From assembly GCF_024347575.1 (NCBI RefSeq), contig NZ_AP025504.1:558001-622000 (forward strand): DNA of 64,000 nt, in the 5' to 3' direction. A program made the translations under genes and the position numbers. The notes beneath the pieces were generated by a model. It was not told where the DNA came from, did not search any database, and worked only from the letters and a program-made list of their open reading frames with translations. Each line of letters begins with the position of its first letter. The stretch's first letter is position 1. The DNA comes from Vibrio pelagius (GTDB lineage: Bacteria > Pseudomonadota > Gammaproteobacteria > Enterobacterales > Vibrionaceae). This document shows positions 47,352-54,956 of this stretch, one piece after another.

Positions 47352-47960
47352 TCACTTCGCTTTGTTCATTACAATCGTAAAGTCACCATCGCAATAGCCT
47401 TCGACTAGCCTGACATCTTCACACAGTGTTTTACAGAATCGATAAACCCCTTGTGGATGATAGCTGACAAGCAACTGCCGAGTTGGATAATAATCTTTGT
47501 CTAGCAGGTTAAACACCAGCGTTTTATTCGCCAACGCATACATTCTTATGATCATCGAGGTAAGATAGTGTTCATTTCTTGAGGCATAATTCAATGAACC
47601 ACTCGCCACAACCACATCATAGGGTCTCAAGGAAATTGTACTGATGTCACCGCGCTTAAAGGCACAGGTGGCATTTTGATATCGTGCTTTGGCCTGCTGA
47701 TAAAACGCCGAATGCTGTTCCACCCCAAGATAAGACCGAATTGCATATTGCGCCGTCAAGAACGGATACAAGTCGCCATACCCGCAACCTAGATCAAGTA
47801 CGGTCTGCCCATCAAACTCGACATGATTAGCTATAACGGAAAAACGAGCATATTGAGAAGCTCTATCAGTCCAACCAAGAGAACGAGCGCCATTTTCAGG
47901 CCAGCATTTGGATTGCTTTCTGTGATACCAATATATTCGGAGTCGATCTAACCAGTGCAT
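47352..47960 (-). CDS. Class I SAM-dependent methyltransferase
   Basis: A 202-residue Rossmann-fold methyltransferase. Motif I is TVLDLGCGYGDLYPFL, the acidic residue at the end of strand 2 is in YLGVEQHSAF, motif II FKRGDIST and motif IV DVVVASGSLNY follow. It begins with a basic segment, RLRIYWYHRKQSKCWPENG. The substrate is unknown. It overlaps the small membrane-protein gene upstream by one base (TAATG), so the two form a coupled pair. Confidence 0.82.
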   Translation of the reverse strand: MHWLDRLRIYWYHRKQSKCWPENGARSLGWTDRASQYARFSVIANHVEFDGQTVLDLGCGYGDLYPFLTAQYAIRSYLGVEQHSAFYQQAKARYQNATCAFKRGDISTISLRPYDVVVASGSLNYASRNEHYLTSMIIRMYALANKTLVFNLLDKDYYPTRQLLVSYHPQGVYRFCKTLCEDVRLVEGYCDGDFTIVMNKAK

Positions 47961-48232
47961 TACTTCGTGTCGCTACAGGTTGGTAAATAACTGCCAACCT
48001 TGTAGCCAATGGCATAGCCCACCACAGCTACCGTGATAAAAACCATCGCAGAAAAAACGTAAGCGACACTTGCCATTACACCGCCACCCCAGACCACGCT
48101 AAATACCAAACCTAGATACGCTTCTTTAGGCCACTGCGTCACTGGAAAATGGCTATCACCCGCCAACAAAAAAATCAGAGCTGATATTAATGAAGTAGCA
48201 AACAGCAAGCCAATACATACTCTTGTTTTCAT
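47960..48232 (-). CDS. Small membrane protein, hypothetical
   Basis: A 90-residue protein with three hydrophobic segments (about 4-24, 36-56 and 60-82) and a short polar C-terminus. I recognise no family. It is the first gene of the pair with the methyltransferase. The start at 48232 follows an AAGAAAGG-like sequence. Confidence 0.65.
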   Translation of the reverse strand: MKTRVCIGLLFATSLISALIFLLAGDSHFPVTQWPKEAYLGLVFSVVWGGGVMASVAYVFSAMVFITVAVVGYAIGYKVGSYLPTCSDTK

Positions 48233-48365
48233 AAAAAGCCTTTCTTAAATAGCAGGATAAAACAGCGCTTCTAGGGTTAAGCACCTTCGAAGTATATACG
48301 AGATAGATTGACCTCACTATTCCCCTTATGAGCGATACTGATTTTTCCATAGTGAACAACGCAAA

Positions 48366-48409
48366 AACAAAAAAACGGGCACTTAAGGGGAGAACCCAAG
48401 TGCCCGTTA
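48366..48409 (-). terminator. Rho-independent terminator of nupC
   Basis: AACGGGCACTT pairs with AAGTGCCCGTT around a 13-base loop; on the minus strand it is followed by TTTTTGTTTTTG. Confidence 0.9.
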
Positions 48410-48484
48410 AATAGATATATGGTTCTACTCTGCTGCTCTCGCATCGTCATAAAGACGGCAACTGAGAGAAAGAGTAACCGCAGG

Positions 48485-49693
48485 TTATAGCAAGATAAAG
48501 ATACCCGCTAAGCATGCGCTCATTAGGTTAGCCAATGTACCTGCTGCAACCGCTTTAAGACCAAGGTTTGCCACCTCAGCACGACGCTCAGGAGCGATAA
48601 CACCGATAGAACCTAATTGAATCGCAATAGAACCGATGTTCGCAAAGCCACACAATGCAAACGTGATGATCACTTGGCTGTGCTCTGAAAGTAACGCTTT
48701 GTTCTCGACGAAATCGATGAAAGCAACAAACTCATTCATAATGATCTTTTGACCAATGTAAGAGCCTGCCATTAGCACTTCATCACTTGGAATGCCGATA
48801 ACCCACGCCAATGGTGAGAATAGGTAACCAAATACCGCTTGTAGAGTGATACCAGTAAAGCCAACCGCTTCACCTAAGCTCTCAAGACCTGTGTTCACCA
48901 TCGCGATAACACTAACGAAAGCAATCAGCATAGTACCAACCGCAACCGCCACTTTCATACCGTTCATTGCGCCACTTGCTAACGCGTCGATCACATTACT
49001 TTGGTCAGCTTTGTCTAGTTCAATATTGTCGTAACTACTTGGTGTATCAAGTTCAGGCACAATAATTTTAGCCATTAGTAGACTACCCGGCGCGGCCATA
49101 AAGCTTGCTGCAATAAGGTACTTAAGTTCAACACCTAGACCAGCATACCCCCCTAACACGCTGCCCGCGACCGATGCCATACCACCAGCCATCACTGCGA
49201 ATAGCTCTGAACGAGTCATTGATTTTAAGAAAGGACGAATAAGAAGTGGCGACTCGCCTTGAGAAAGGAAAATATTACCAGTAGCAACCAAAGACTCTGC
49301 TTTACTCGTACCCAACAGTTTCTGAACAGCACCACCTAGAACTTGGATTACTTTCTGCATCACACCCAGATAGTAAAGTGCAGAAATCAGCGCGCTAAAG
49401 AAGATGATAATAGGAAGTACACGCACTGCGAAGATAAACCCTTCAGTAGCAAGGCCACCAAAAAGAAATGAGATACCCGCATCTGCAAAGCCAAGTAAGC
49501 TTGATACGCCGCTACTTAAACTTGTTAACGCCATTTGTCCCCAAGGAAAATATAGCACTAAAGCAGCAAAACTAATTTGAAGTAGAAAGGCACGAATTAC
49601 CGTTTTCCAGTTGATCGCCGAGCGGCTCTCAGATAGCAAATACGCGCAAGCGATTAGTGCAAAAACACCAACAAAACCAAATAAAATATTCAT
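48485..49693 (-). CDS. nupC: Concentrative nucleoside transporter, NupC family
   Basis: Imports nucleosides with a cation across the inner membrane. 402 residues with about ten hydrophobic segments. The CNT signatures SQGESPLLIRPFLKSMTRSELFAVM and AGGMASVAGSVLGGYAGLGV are intact, as are GIPSDEVLMAGSYIGQKIIMNEFVAF and FALCGFANIGSIAIQLGSIG, which line the nucleoside and sodium sites. AGGA eight bases before the ATG. A leader of about 245 bases precedes it, with a structured RNA and a 39-codon ORF. Single gene with its own terminator. Confidence 0.93.
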   Translation of the reverse strand: MNILFGFVGVFALIACAYLLSESRSAINWKTVIRAFLLQISFAALVLYFPWGQMALTSLSSGVSSLLGFADAGISFLFGGLATEGFIFAVRVLPIIIFFSALISALYYLGVMQKVIQVLGGAVQKLLGTSKAESLVATGNIFLSQGESPLLIRPFLKSMTRSELFAVMAGGMASVAGSVLGGYAGLGVELKYLIAASFMAAPGSLLMAKIIVPELDTPSSYDNIELDKADQSNVIDALASGAMNGMKVAVAVGTMLIAFVSVIAMVNTGLESLGEAVGFTGITLQAVFGYLFSPLAWVIGIPSDEVLMAGSYIGQKIIMNEFVAFIDFVENKALLSEHSQVIITFALCGFANIGSIAIQLGSIGVIAPERRAEVANLGLKAVAAGTLANLMSACLAGIFILL

Positions 49694-49712
49694 AAAATTG
49701 TCCTAGAAATCC

Positions 49713-49832
49713 TTAAAGAGTGAGCATGAGCCAAGCGAATGACATCAAAGGAAAAGGACAAAGAATCGCAAGCAATACGCTACGCGAAGAGGGTGTTAAC
49801 AACGTTAACGAATGTAACAACGAATTGTTCAT
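49713..49832 (-). CDS. Leader peptide ORF upstream of nupC
   Basis: A 39-codon frame beginning MNNSLLHSLTLLTPSSRSV and ending SFAWLMLTL, rich in Leu and Ser. AAGGTGA is seven bases before its ATG, a good ribosome binding site, and its stop lies 19 bases before the nupC start. The position between a structured RNA and the transporter gene suggests a translated regulatory leader rather than a functional protein. Leu accounts for roughly a quarter of the residues, but the codons do not show an obvious stalling run. Homologues not known to me. Confidence 0.55.
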   Translation of the reverse strand: MNNSLLHSLTLLTPSSRSVLLAILCPFPLMSFAWLMLTL

Positions 49833-49840
49833 GTAAGATC

Positions 49841-49938
49841 ACCTTATACAAGCAGTGGAACGCAGCTGGTCCGGTCCGTGGGGTCATTCACATATCCATG
49901 TGACGGCTTGTATTGGCTAAGCACCGGCTTAAAACCGG
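49841..49938 (-). ncRNA. Candidate structured 5' leader RNA of nupC (unassigned class)
   Basis: Read on the minus strand from about 49938: hairpin CCGG/CCGG around TTTTAAG, then an eight-base closing helix ATACAAGC (49914-49907) with GCTTGTAT (49853-49846). Inside are an arm CCGT/ACGG enclosing the hairpin CACAT-GGAT-ATGTG and the sequence AATGACCCC, and a second arm with GGACCGGACCAGCTGCG. Helix, two arms and a conserved-looking purine/pyrimidine core resemble a riboswitch aptamer. It matches none of the classes I can recall (purine, c-di-GMP, TPP, guanidine, preQ1, ZTP). The closing helix ends right next to the leader-ORF Shine-Dalgarno. Structure drawn by eye. Confidence 0.5.
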
Positions 49939-49944
49939 AAGAGA

Positions 49945-49976
49945 AGTATAAACAACTCAATGAGACTTTCATCACA
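49945..49976 (-). promoter_or_regulatory. nupC promoter with CRP-like site
   Basis: TGTGATGAAAGTCTCA (minus, 49976-49961) matches TGTGAN6TCACA at nine of ten fixed positions. TATACT at 49950-49945 can be the -10, giving a transcript start near 49938, just at the first hairpin. nupC genes are CRP/CytR targets in relatives. Confidence 0.55.
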
Positions 49977-50053
49977 TTTTTTAACGCAAACGATCGCGCG
50001 ATTAAAATTGCATCAATTCGTTCAAATTTGATGAGCTTTGTAAAAAAACATCG

Positions 50054-51334
50054 TTAAAAAGTTGCGCTAACCTGTACATCACGACACTTGTCAGTTGACA
50101 ATTCAAAGCAGTATTGCGCGTGTTTTTTTAAGCAGTTGAAAACTTCTGCATCGAGTTTGTGGTTTTGCACATGATCCTCCAATATCGCCAACGTTTGCTC
50201 TAAGCTCATTCCTGGGCGATAAGGACGAGATTGTGTTAACGCTTGAAATACATCAACAACCGCCACAATCCGACTTGGCCTATCAAGCTGCTCGGCCGTT
50301 TTACCCATCGGATAGCCCGAGCCGTCAAGACGCTCGTGGTGGTTGGAAGCCCACTCACAAATTTGCGGCGAACTAAATAACTCATGCAGAGCAAAGCGCG
50401 AGTCTGTCGCATGTCGCTTAATACAACAGTATTCTTCTGGAGTAAGAGGCCCCGGCTTATGTAAGATCTCTCGTGGCGTTTGCAGCTTACCGATATCGTG
50501 CACGAGTCCAGCCAGATATAGTTTTCTCTGCGTTGTATAGGAGTAACCTAACTGTTTCCCTAGGTACTCTGACAACTGCCCTACTTTCAACGAATGCTTA
50601 AACGTAAAAGAGCTCTTAGCATCGACCACGTTGGCAATGAACTCTGCGAAAGCGACCGTCTCATCTAGTGACATTTGCTGAGAAAAGAACGGGACTGGCT
50701 CAAACCTGTCGCTCATGATCTGAATGTAGGACACATCCATAGAGAACCAGAAATCATCAGTATCGACCAACTCACACATGTGCTGAACCAGGTTGGTCTC
50801 AAACAAAAGGTCTGCCTGTTCAGTTAAGCGCTCAATAATGTAAGTCTTGCCAGCAGGCGTTAGGTTACCAAAACGGTCTGCAGACGCGACACCGCATAGG
50901 TAATCGACCCGATCCGCTAGCATCACAACGGCTGCTAGCTCTTTCTCTAGTTGACTAATTGGTAAATCTTTCAGTTCATTCCACGGAGTATGGTGATATA
51001 GCACAGGTTTAGCAAAGATGGAGAGTACCGGACACTCTTTGAGTATCTGATAGCCCTTCTTACAGTGGTGATGCGTAGAGTCTGGTATAAATTCAGCGAT
51101 GAGGCTGAGCTGTTCATCTATCTGAGACACTCCACAGTCGTGGATAAGCCCAAGCGAAAAGGCAAGTTGGGCTTGCTCTTCTTCCCAACCTACACTCAGT
51201 GCACATCGATACGCGATGTACCCAACTCTTTGTCCGTGATGTTTACTCTCAAAACCGACATTATCCAAAGCCTTAGCAATACCAAATAGCGCTTTACGCA
51301 AATCTACCGTCACGTTCTGGCAGTACAAATTCAT
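50054..51334 (-). CDS. HD-GYP domain protein, c-di-GMP phosphodiesterase
   Basis: Hydrolyses c-di-GMP to pGpG or GMP. 426 residues with two HD-type halves. The N-terminal half (about 35-160) has HGQRVGYIAY and LGLIHDCGVSQ. The C-terminal HD-GYP domain (about 245-410) has HSLKVGQLSEYL, the metal pair of GLVHDIGKLQTPREILHKPG, HHERLDGSGYP (the GYP motif) and VDVFQALTQSRPYRPG. All metal ligands of the catalytic domain are present. No membrane segment. Isolated gene between the nupC unit and a divergent GNAT gene. Confidence 0.92.
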   Translation of the reverse strand: MNLYCQNVTVDLRKALFGIAKALDNVGFESKHHGQRVGYIAYRCALSVGWEEEQAQLAFSLGLIHDCGVSQIDEQLSLIAEFIPDSTHHHCKKGYQILKECPVLSIFAKPVLYHHTPWNELKDLPISQLEKELAAVVMLADRVDYLCGVASADRFGNLTPAGKTYIIERLTEQADLLFETNLVQHMCELVDTDDFWFSMDVSYIQIMSDRFEPVPFFSQQMSLDETVAFAEFIANVVDAKSSFTFKHSLKVGQLSEYLGKQLGYSYTTQRKLYLAGLVHDIGKLQTPREILHKPGPLTPEEYCCIKRHATDSRFALHELFSSPQICEWASNHHERLDGSGYPMGKTAEQLDRPSRIVAVVDVFQALTQSRPYRPGMSLEQTLAILEDHVQNHKLDAEVFNCLKKHAQYCFELSTDKCRDVQVSATF

Positions 51335-51558
51335 AAATTAAGCCTAGTTTTTATCATTTTTATATTTATTGGAGGCAATACTAATCGATTACTTGAATGC
51401 ATAGTCACAAATTATGTAAGGTTTATTGAGTTTCGTGACATGAATAACGTATAACAAACTTTTCGTGCCACAGATTGCATAAAAATTAGACAGGTAAGGG
51501 TATAAAGAGCAAACTAGTACCAAAGTATAATGACCTTAACGCTGTTAATGAGGACACG

Positions 51559-52089
51559 ATGTTTCAAATAAAAATCAACGACGATATTTCAATTGCGCTA
51601 ATACAGGAAAGCTTTGCTTCTCATTATGCAGAGCTGGTATCAACACAGTCTGATTATTTAGGGCAATGGCTTGCTTGGCCAACTCATTGTAAAACCGAAC
51701 AAGACTTTCGTATATTTATACAGCGCTCGCTCCACGACTATGCAGAAGGAAAAAGCATGACCTGCGCGATTGTTTACCAAAATAACATCGTTGGTAATTG
51801 TAGCTTTAATACCATCAGTCACGATCTGAAAAAAGTCACTGTCGGTTATTGGTTGTCCGAGCATCAACAAGGTAAAGGCATTGTCACGCAGGTCGTTCGC
51901 AAACTCATTCAGATAGCGTTTGAAGAGCTAGGGATGGAGAAAGTAGAGATCTCGGCAGCCGTCGAGAACAGCGCAAGTCGAGCGGTTTGTGAACGACTTG
52001 GATGTAAACTTGAGGGAATCATTACTCGAAGCGAAAATTTAAATGGTCGAGTTGTCGACCATGCTATTTACGGATTAACACGCGAATAA
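51559..52089 (+). CDS. GNAT N-acetyltransferase of the RimJ/RimL type
   Basis: A 176-residue acetyl-CoA-dependent acetyltransferase. The pyrophosphate loop is WLSEHQQGKGIVTQVVRKLI, followed by VEISAAVENSASRAVCERLGCKLEGI, the RimL-type block. N-terminal YLGQWLAWP is typical of ribosomal-protein-serine acetyltransferase relatives (YdaF/RimL). The target is a protein or a small amine and cannot be told. ATG at 51559 after AATGAGGAC. Confidence 0.88.
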   Translation: MFQIKINDDISIALIQESFASHYAELVSTQSDYLGQWLAWPTHCKTEQDFRIFIQRSLHDYAEGKSMTCAIVYQNNIVGNCSFNTISHDLKKVTVGYWLSEHQQGKGIVTQVVRKLIQIAFEELGMEKVEISAAVENSASRAVCERLGCKLEGIITRSENLNGRVVDHAIYGLTRE

Positions 52090-52115
52090 TAATCTGCTTT
52101 GAATAATTGAAGCTT

Positions 52116-52145
52116 AGGAGGGGTAAATATTCCCCTCCTGTTTTA
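52116..52145 (+). terminator. Rho-independent terminator of the GNAT gene
   Basis: AGGAGGGG pairs with CCCCTCCT around an eight-base loop, followed by GTTTTAC. Confidence 0.8.
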
Positions 52146-52252
52146 CTATCGAAATCGAAATATTAATTCCGATCACGAAAACTTATACTTACACGAATGA
52201 AATAAATTCAAAGAAAGACTGAACAGCACTTTATTTGTACATTAACTCTAAA

Positions 52253-53620
52253 TCAGGAATTACTGTCGGCCTTACGTTTAGGAACAATAATAATGAACTT
52301 TGCTCCACCGTGAACACTGTCCTCTAATTTAAGCTGCCACCTCATCTTTTTCACTGCAGCATTTGCGATAGCTAACCCTAGACCAAACCCACCTGTTTTA
52401 GCTGTTCGACTTTGATCAAGACGCGCAAAAGGCAATAGAACTTCATCACGCTTGTCTTCAGGAATTCCATCACCGTTATCTTCGATTTGTATCAGCCAAC
52501 TTTCGGAGTTTTCGTCCAGCGTCACCCAAACTTTATCGCGCGTATAATTTCCTGCATTTTTTAGGATGTTGTCCAGCACCAATCGAGCCATAGTACAGTC
52601 GCACTTAGTGGCAAAACTATTGATAACAAACGACTCAAACTCAACATTTTCAATCTCTGAGTAACGAATGCGATCCAAACAGTGGTCAACTAAATTACAA
52701 CTCGTCGTGATTAAATCGAAATACTCGTTGTCGATAACGTTCAACTTAGAGAGCATGATAATTTCAGACGTAAGCTGATCAATATCACCAATATAACCAT
52801 CAATATCATCGAACAAAAGTTGCTGTTCAGCCGGCGCCCCTCTGCGCAAAAGATCAGTCGCAAGTTGAATCCGACTCAAAGGCGTTCGCACTTCATGAGG
52901 AATAGCTTGAGCAAATATATGATTCTGCTTGACCTTACTCTCGATCTCCTCAGCCATCAGATTAAAACTGTTGGCTAATTCTGATATAGGGTGAATATCA
53001 TCTATATCAGAACGGGTACTCAGTCTACCTCGACCAAATTGCTGCTGTTTTTCTACCAAAAGCTCTATCCGCTCTTGAAAACGGCGAACAGGTATATAGA
53101 TACTTGCCCCAATAGCGATAATGACAGCAATAAGCAATGCGATCAGAAAGTTTCTTTCTGAATCTTCATACCACTCTATGGCGGGAGAAAAAAAGTCACC
53201 GACCTCACTAAACACAAAGCTGTGCTTTGAATTAGGAAGCTGAAATACCGCAGAGTAGAGATTCCGATCACTGAGGTAAATTGGCACGCCATTCAGTGTC
53301 GTGAAATGAGTACAGCTCAAACATGGAGCTTGGCCATCCCAATTTTCAATAAGACGAAGATTAAAAATGTAGAATTGCTGATAGCCGGTTTTGTCTAACT
53401 CTCTGTATAGTGACGTAGGATGATTATGTTGATGAATATACTGCTCAACAAAATAGGATCCGTCATTAAGAAACGTTTCAATCTCTGTCCGGCGCATATG
53501 TCCTTCACCTAAACTGAGAAACAGGTAGATCGTTGCAATAATCCCTGTCACGATCCCAATATAGAGCCTAGCGAACATCGAAACATTTCCTAGCTTGCGG
53601 ACAACACCTTTACGAAACAA
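52253..53620 (-). CDS. Sensor histidine kinase, RstB-like
   Basis: Inner-membrane sensor kinase of 455 residues. TM1 (about 16-36), a periplasmic domain of about 135 residues containing a CLSC motif, TM2 (about 154-174), a HAMP domain, HisKA with PHEVRTPLSRIQLATDLL, and HATPase with N-box (LDNILKNAGNYT), IEDNGDGIPEDKRDEVLLPF and GFGLGLAIA. Its start lies inside the end of the response regulator gene (11-base overlap), so they form a coupled pair. The closest relative by layout seems to be RstB, but the stimulus is unknown. Confidence 0.88.
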   Translation of the reverse strand: MFRKGVVRKLGNVSMFARLYIGIVTGIIATIYLFLSLGEGHMRRTEIETFLNDGSYFVEQYIHQHNHPTSLYRELDKTGYQQFYIFNLRLIENWDGQAPCLSCTHFTTLNGVPIYLSDRNLYSAVFQLPNSKHSFVFSEVGDFFSPAIEWYEDSERNFLIALLIAVIIAIGASIYIPVRRFQERIELLVEKQQQFGRGRLSTRSDIDDIHPISELANSFNLMAEEIESKVKQNHIFAQAIPHEVRTPLSRIQLATDLLRRGAPAEQQLLFDDIDGYIGDIDQLTSEIIMLSKLNVIDNEYFDLITTSCNLVDHCLDRIRYSEIENVEFESFVINSFATKCDCTMARLVLDNILKNAGNYTRDKVWVTLDENSESWLIQIEDNGDGIPEDKRDEVLLPFARLDQSRTAKTGGFGLGLAIANAAVKKMRWQLKLEDSVHGGAKFIIIVPKRKADSNS

Positions 53621-54296
53621 GCATGTACCCCTTGTTTCTTACTGTTCTAATCAGTTGTTTGTCTTTAGCATGATTACGCAATTTACGTCGTAGACCAGAG
53701 ATTCTCATATCAATCGAGCGATCGTTGAACGCATAATCAATCCCACGAAACAGCTGGCAACATTGATCTCGTGTGACAACTTGACCAAAATTATTCACTA
53801 ACAAGTTTAAGATTTCGAACTCAGCGGAAGTGAGCTGTAAATCCTGACCATACAAGGTTGCACTTTGAATTGTCGGATTAACGACGATATCGCACCTCTT
53901 CTCAGCATTACTCTCCAATTGAGAGCTAGATGAAGCTCGGCGCAATAATGCTTCAATGCGCGCCAACAAAGCATGACCTCGAATCGGCTTTGTTACGTAA
54001 TCATCGGCACCAAACTTAAACAAGCTAACTTCACTCATCTCGTCAGCAGATGCTGTCAGTACGAGAATAATACCGTTATAAAACTCACGAGCTTGTCGAC
54101 AAACCTGTGCACCACTTAGTCCAGGTAGCATCAAGTCTAAAAGCACTAAATCTGGCTCTACGTCTCGAATCACTTGTACTGCCAAGTTACCTTCATTAAC
54201 CACCTCAACCAGATAACCTTCAGCTTCAAGATATAGAGTTGTTAAACGTGCGATCTCTTGGTCGTCTTCGACTATGAGCACTTTTGCTTTAGACAT
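53610..54296 (-). CDS. OmpR-family response regulator, RstA-like
   Basis: A 228-residue regulator with a receiver domain (phospho-Asp in DLVLLDLMLPG, Lys in DDYVTKPIRG) and a C-terminal winged helix (LTSAEFEILNLLVNNFGQVVTR, RSIDMRISGLRRKL, IRTVRNKGYM). The block AVQVIRDVEPDLVLLDLMLPG follows RstA. Starts at 54302 and 54305 are possible; GGTGA about six bases before the ATG at 54296 supports the one used. Operon with the sensor kinase; an inverted repeat sits upstream of its promoter. Confidence 0.9.
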   Translation of the reverse strand: MSKAKVLIVEDDQEIARLTTLYLEAEGYLVEVVNEGNLAVQVIRDVEPDLVLLDLMLPGLSGAQVCRQAREFYNGIILVLTASADEMSEVSLFKFGADDYVTKPIRGHALLARIEALLRRASSSSQLESNAEKRCDIVVNPTIQSATLYGQDLQLTSAEFEILNLLVNNFGQVVTRDQCCQLFRGIDYAFNDRSIDMRISGLRRKLRNHAKDKQLIRTVRNKGYMLVS

Positions 54297-54327
54297 TTCC
54301 ATCACCAGTGTTTATTAATGCGCGGGC

Positions 54328-54386
54328 AGTATATAGAATGGAAATACATCATCAATACTGTAACCCAACTCACCATTTTACAGTAT
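54328..54386 (-). promoter_or_regulatory. Promoter and inverted repeat upstream of the RstA-like gene
   Basis: On the minus strand TTGATG (-35, 54355-54350) and TATACT (-10, 54333-54328) are 16 bases apart. Directly upstream ATACTGTAA (54355-54363) and TTACAGTAT (54378-54386) form a perfect nine-base inverted repeat, centres 23 bases apart. Likely operator, possibly for autoregulation. Confidence 0.55.
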
Positions 54387-54956
54387 GCAAAACAATTTAT
54401 TCATTGATGTACAGCTATTTTTACGGTTTAACGTCCCTGCTCCCCCTTGTTGCGCCTTCATCAATACCCTTTAAAAGTTAGTTTTAAAATTGACAACATA
54501 GTAACGTGCTCGTCTTACATCTCCTTTATTTTCTTACCCTCTCTTACATAACTATCATTTACAACAACCCAGAAGTTTATTCAGTCAAACAATCCTATCG
54601 ATACAACACATACACCCACAAAAGTGAAATAAATAAGCACAAAACACTACCAGACAAGCGGAAAAATGTAACAAAAGCGGAAATCTTGAGTAACAGGTAG
54701 TGAAATCAACCTAACATCGAGATTCACCCTATATTTTTAATCTCACCGATTGAGTAGCATTGACTCAAGTTGTCTATTTAAGATCATGTTACCTATGAAA
54801 AGAATGCTCTCTACTAAGCTGCGTGTCACTGACTCCTCCTTTCTGAGTTCAGCGATCGCTGCGCAAACAGATAAGACAGCTCATCCATTTGAGAAATTGT
54901 GTAGTCATCCGTTGCGATTGCTACAGCCTTTTTACTCCACACATTAAGCCTTGATT
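54387..54956. other. Intergenic region upstream of the GGDEF-EAL gene
   Basis: About 570 bases. The first half is AT-rich and contains short frames (54506-54700, 54750-54947, both plus) without ribosome binding sites or recognisable products. The promoter of the GGDEF-EAL gene must be here, but I cannot place it. Confidence 0.4.

Noticed and set aside
49841..49938. Known riboswitch class (purine, c-di-GMP-I, TPP, guanidine, preQ1, ZTP, cobalamin) for the nupC leader
   Set aside because: The conserved core sequences of those classes are not present; CCACTG near 49855 resembles part of a cobalamin box, but the rest does not fit.
54506..54947. Two short ORFs before the GGDEF-EAL gene
   Set aside because: No ribosome binding sites, AT-driven composition, no recognisable product.
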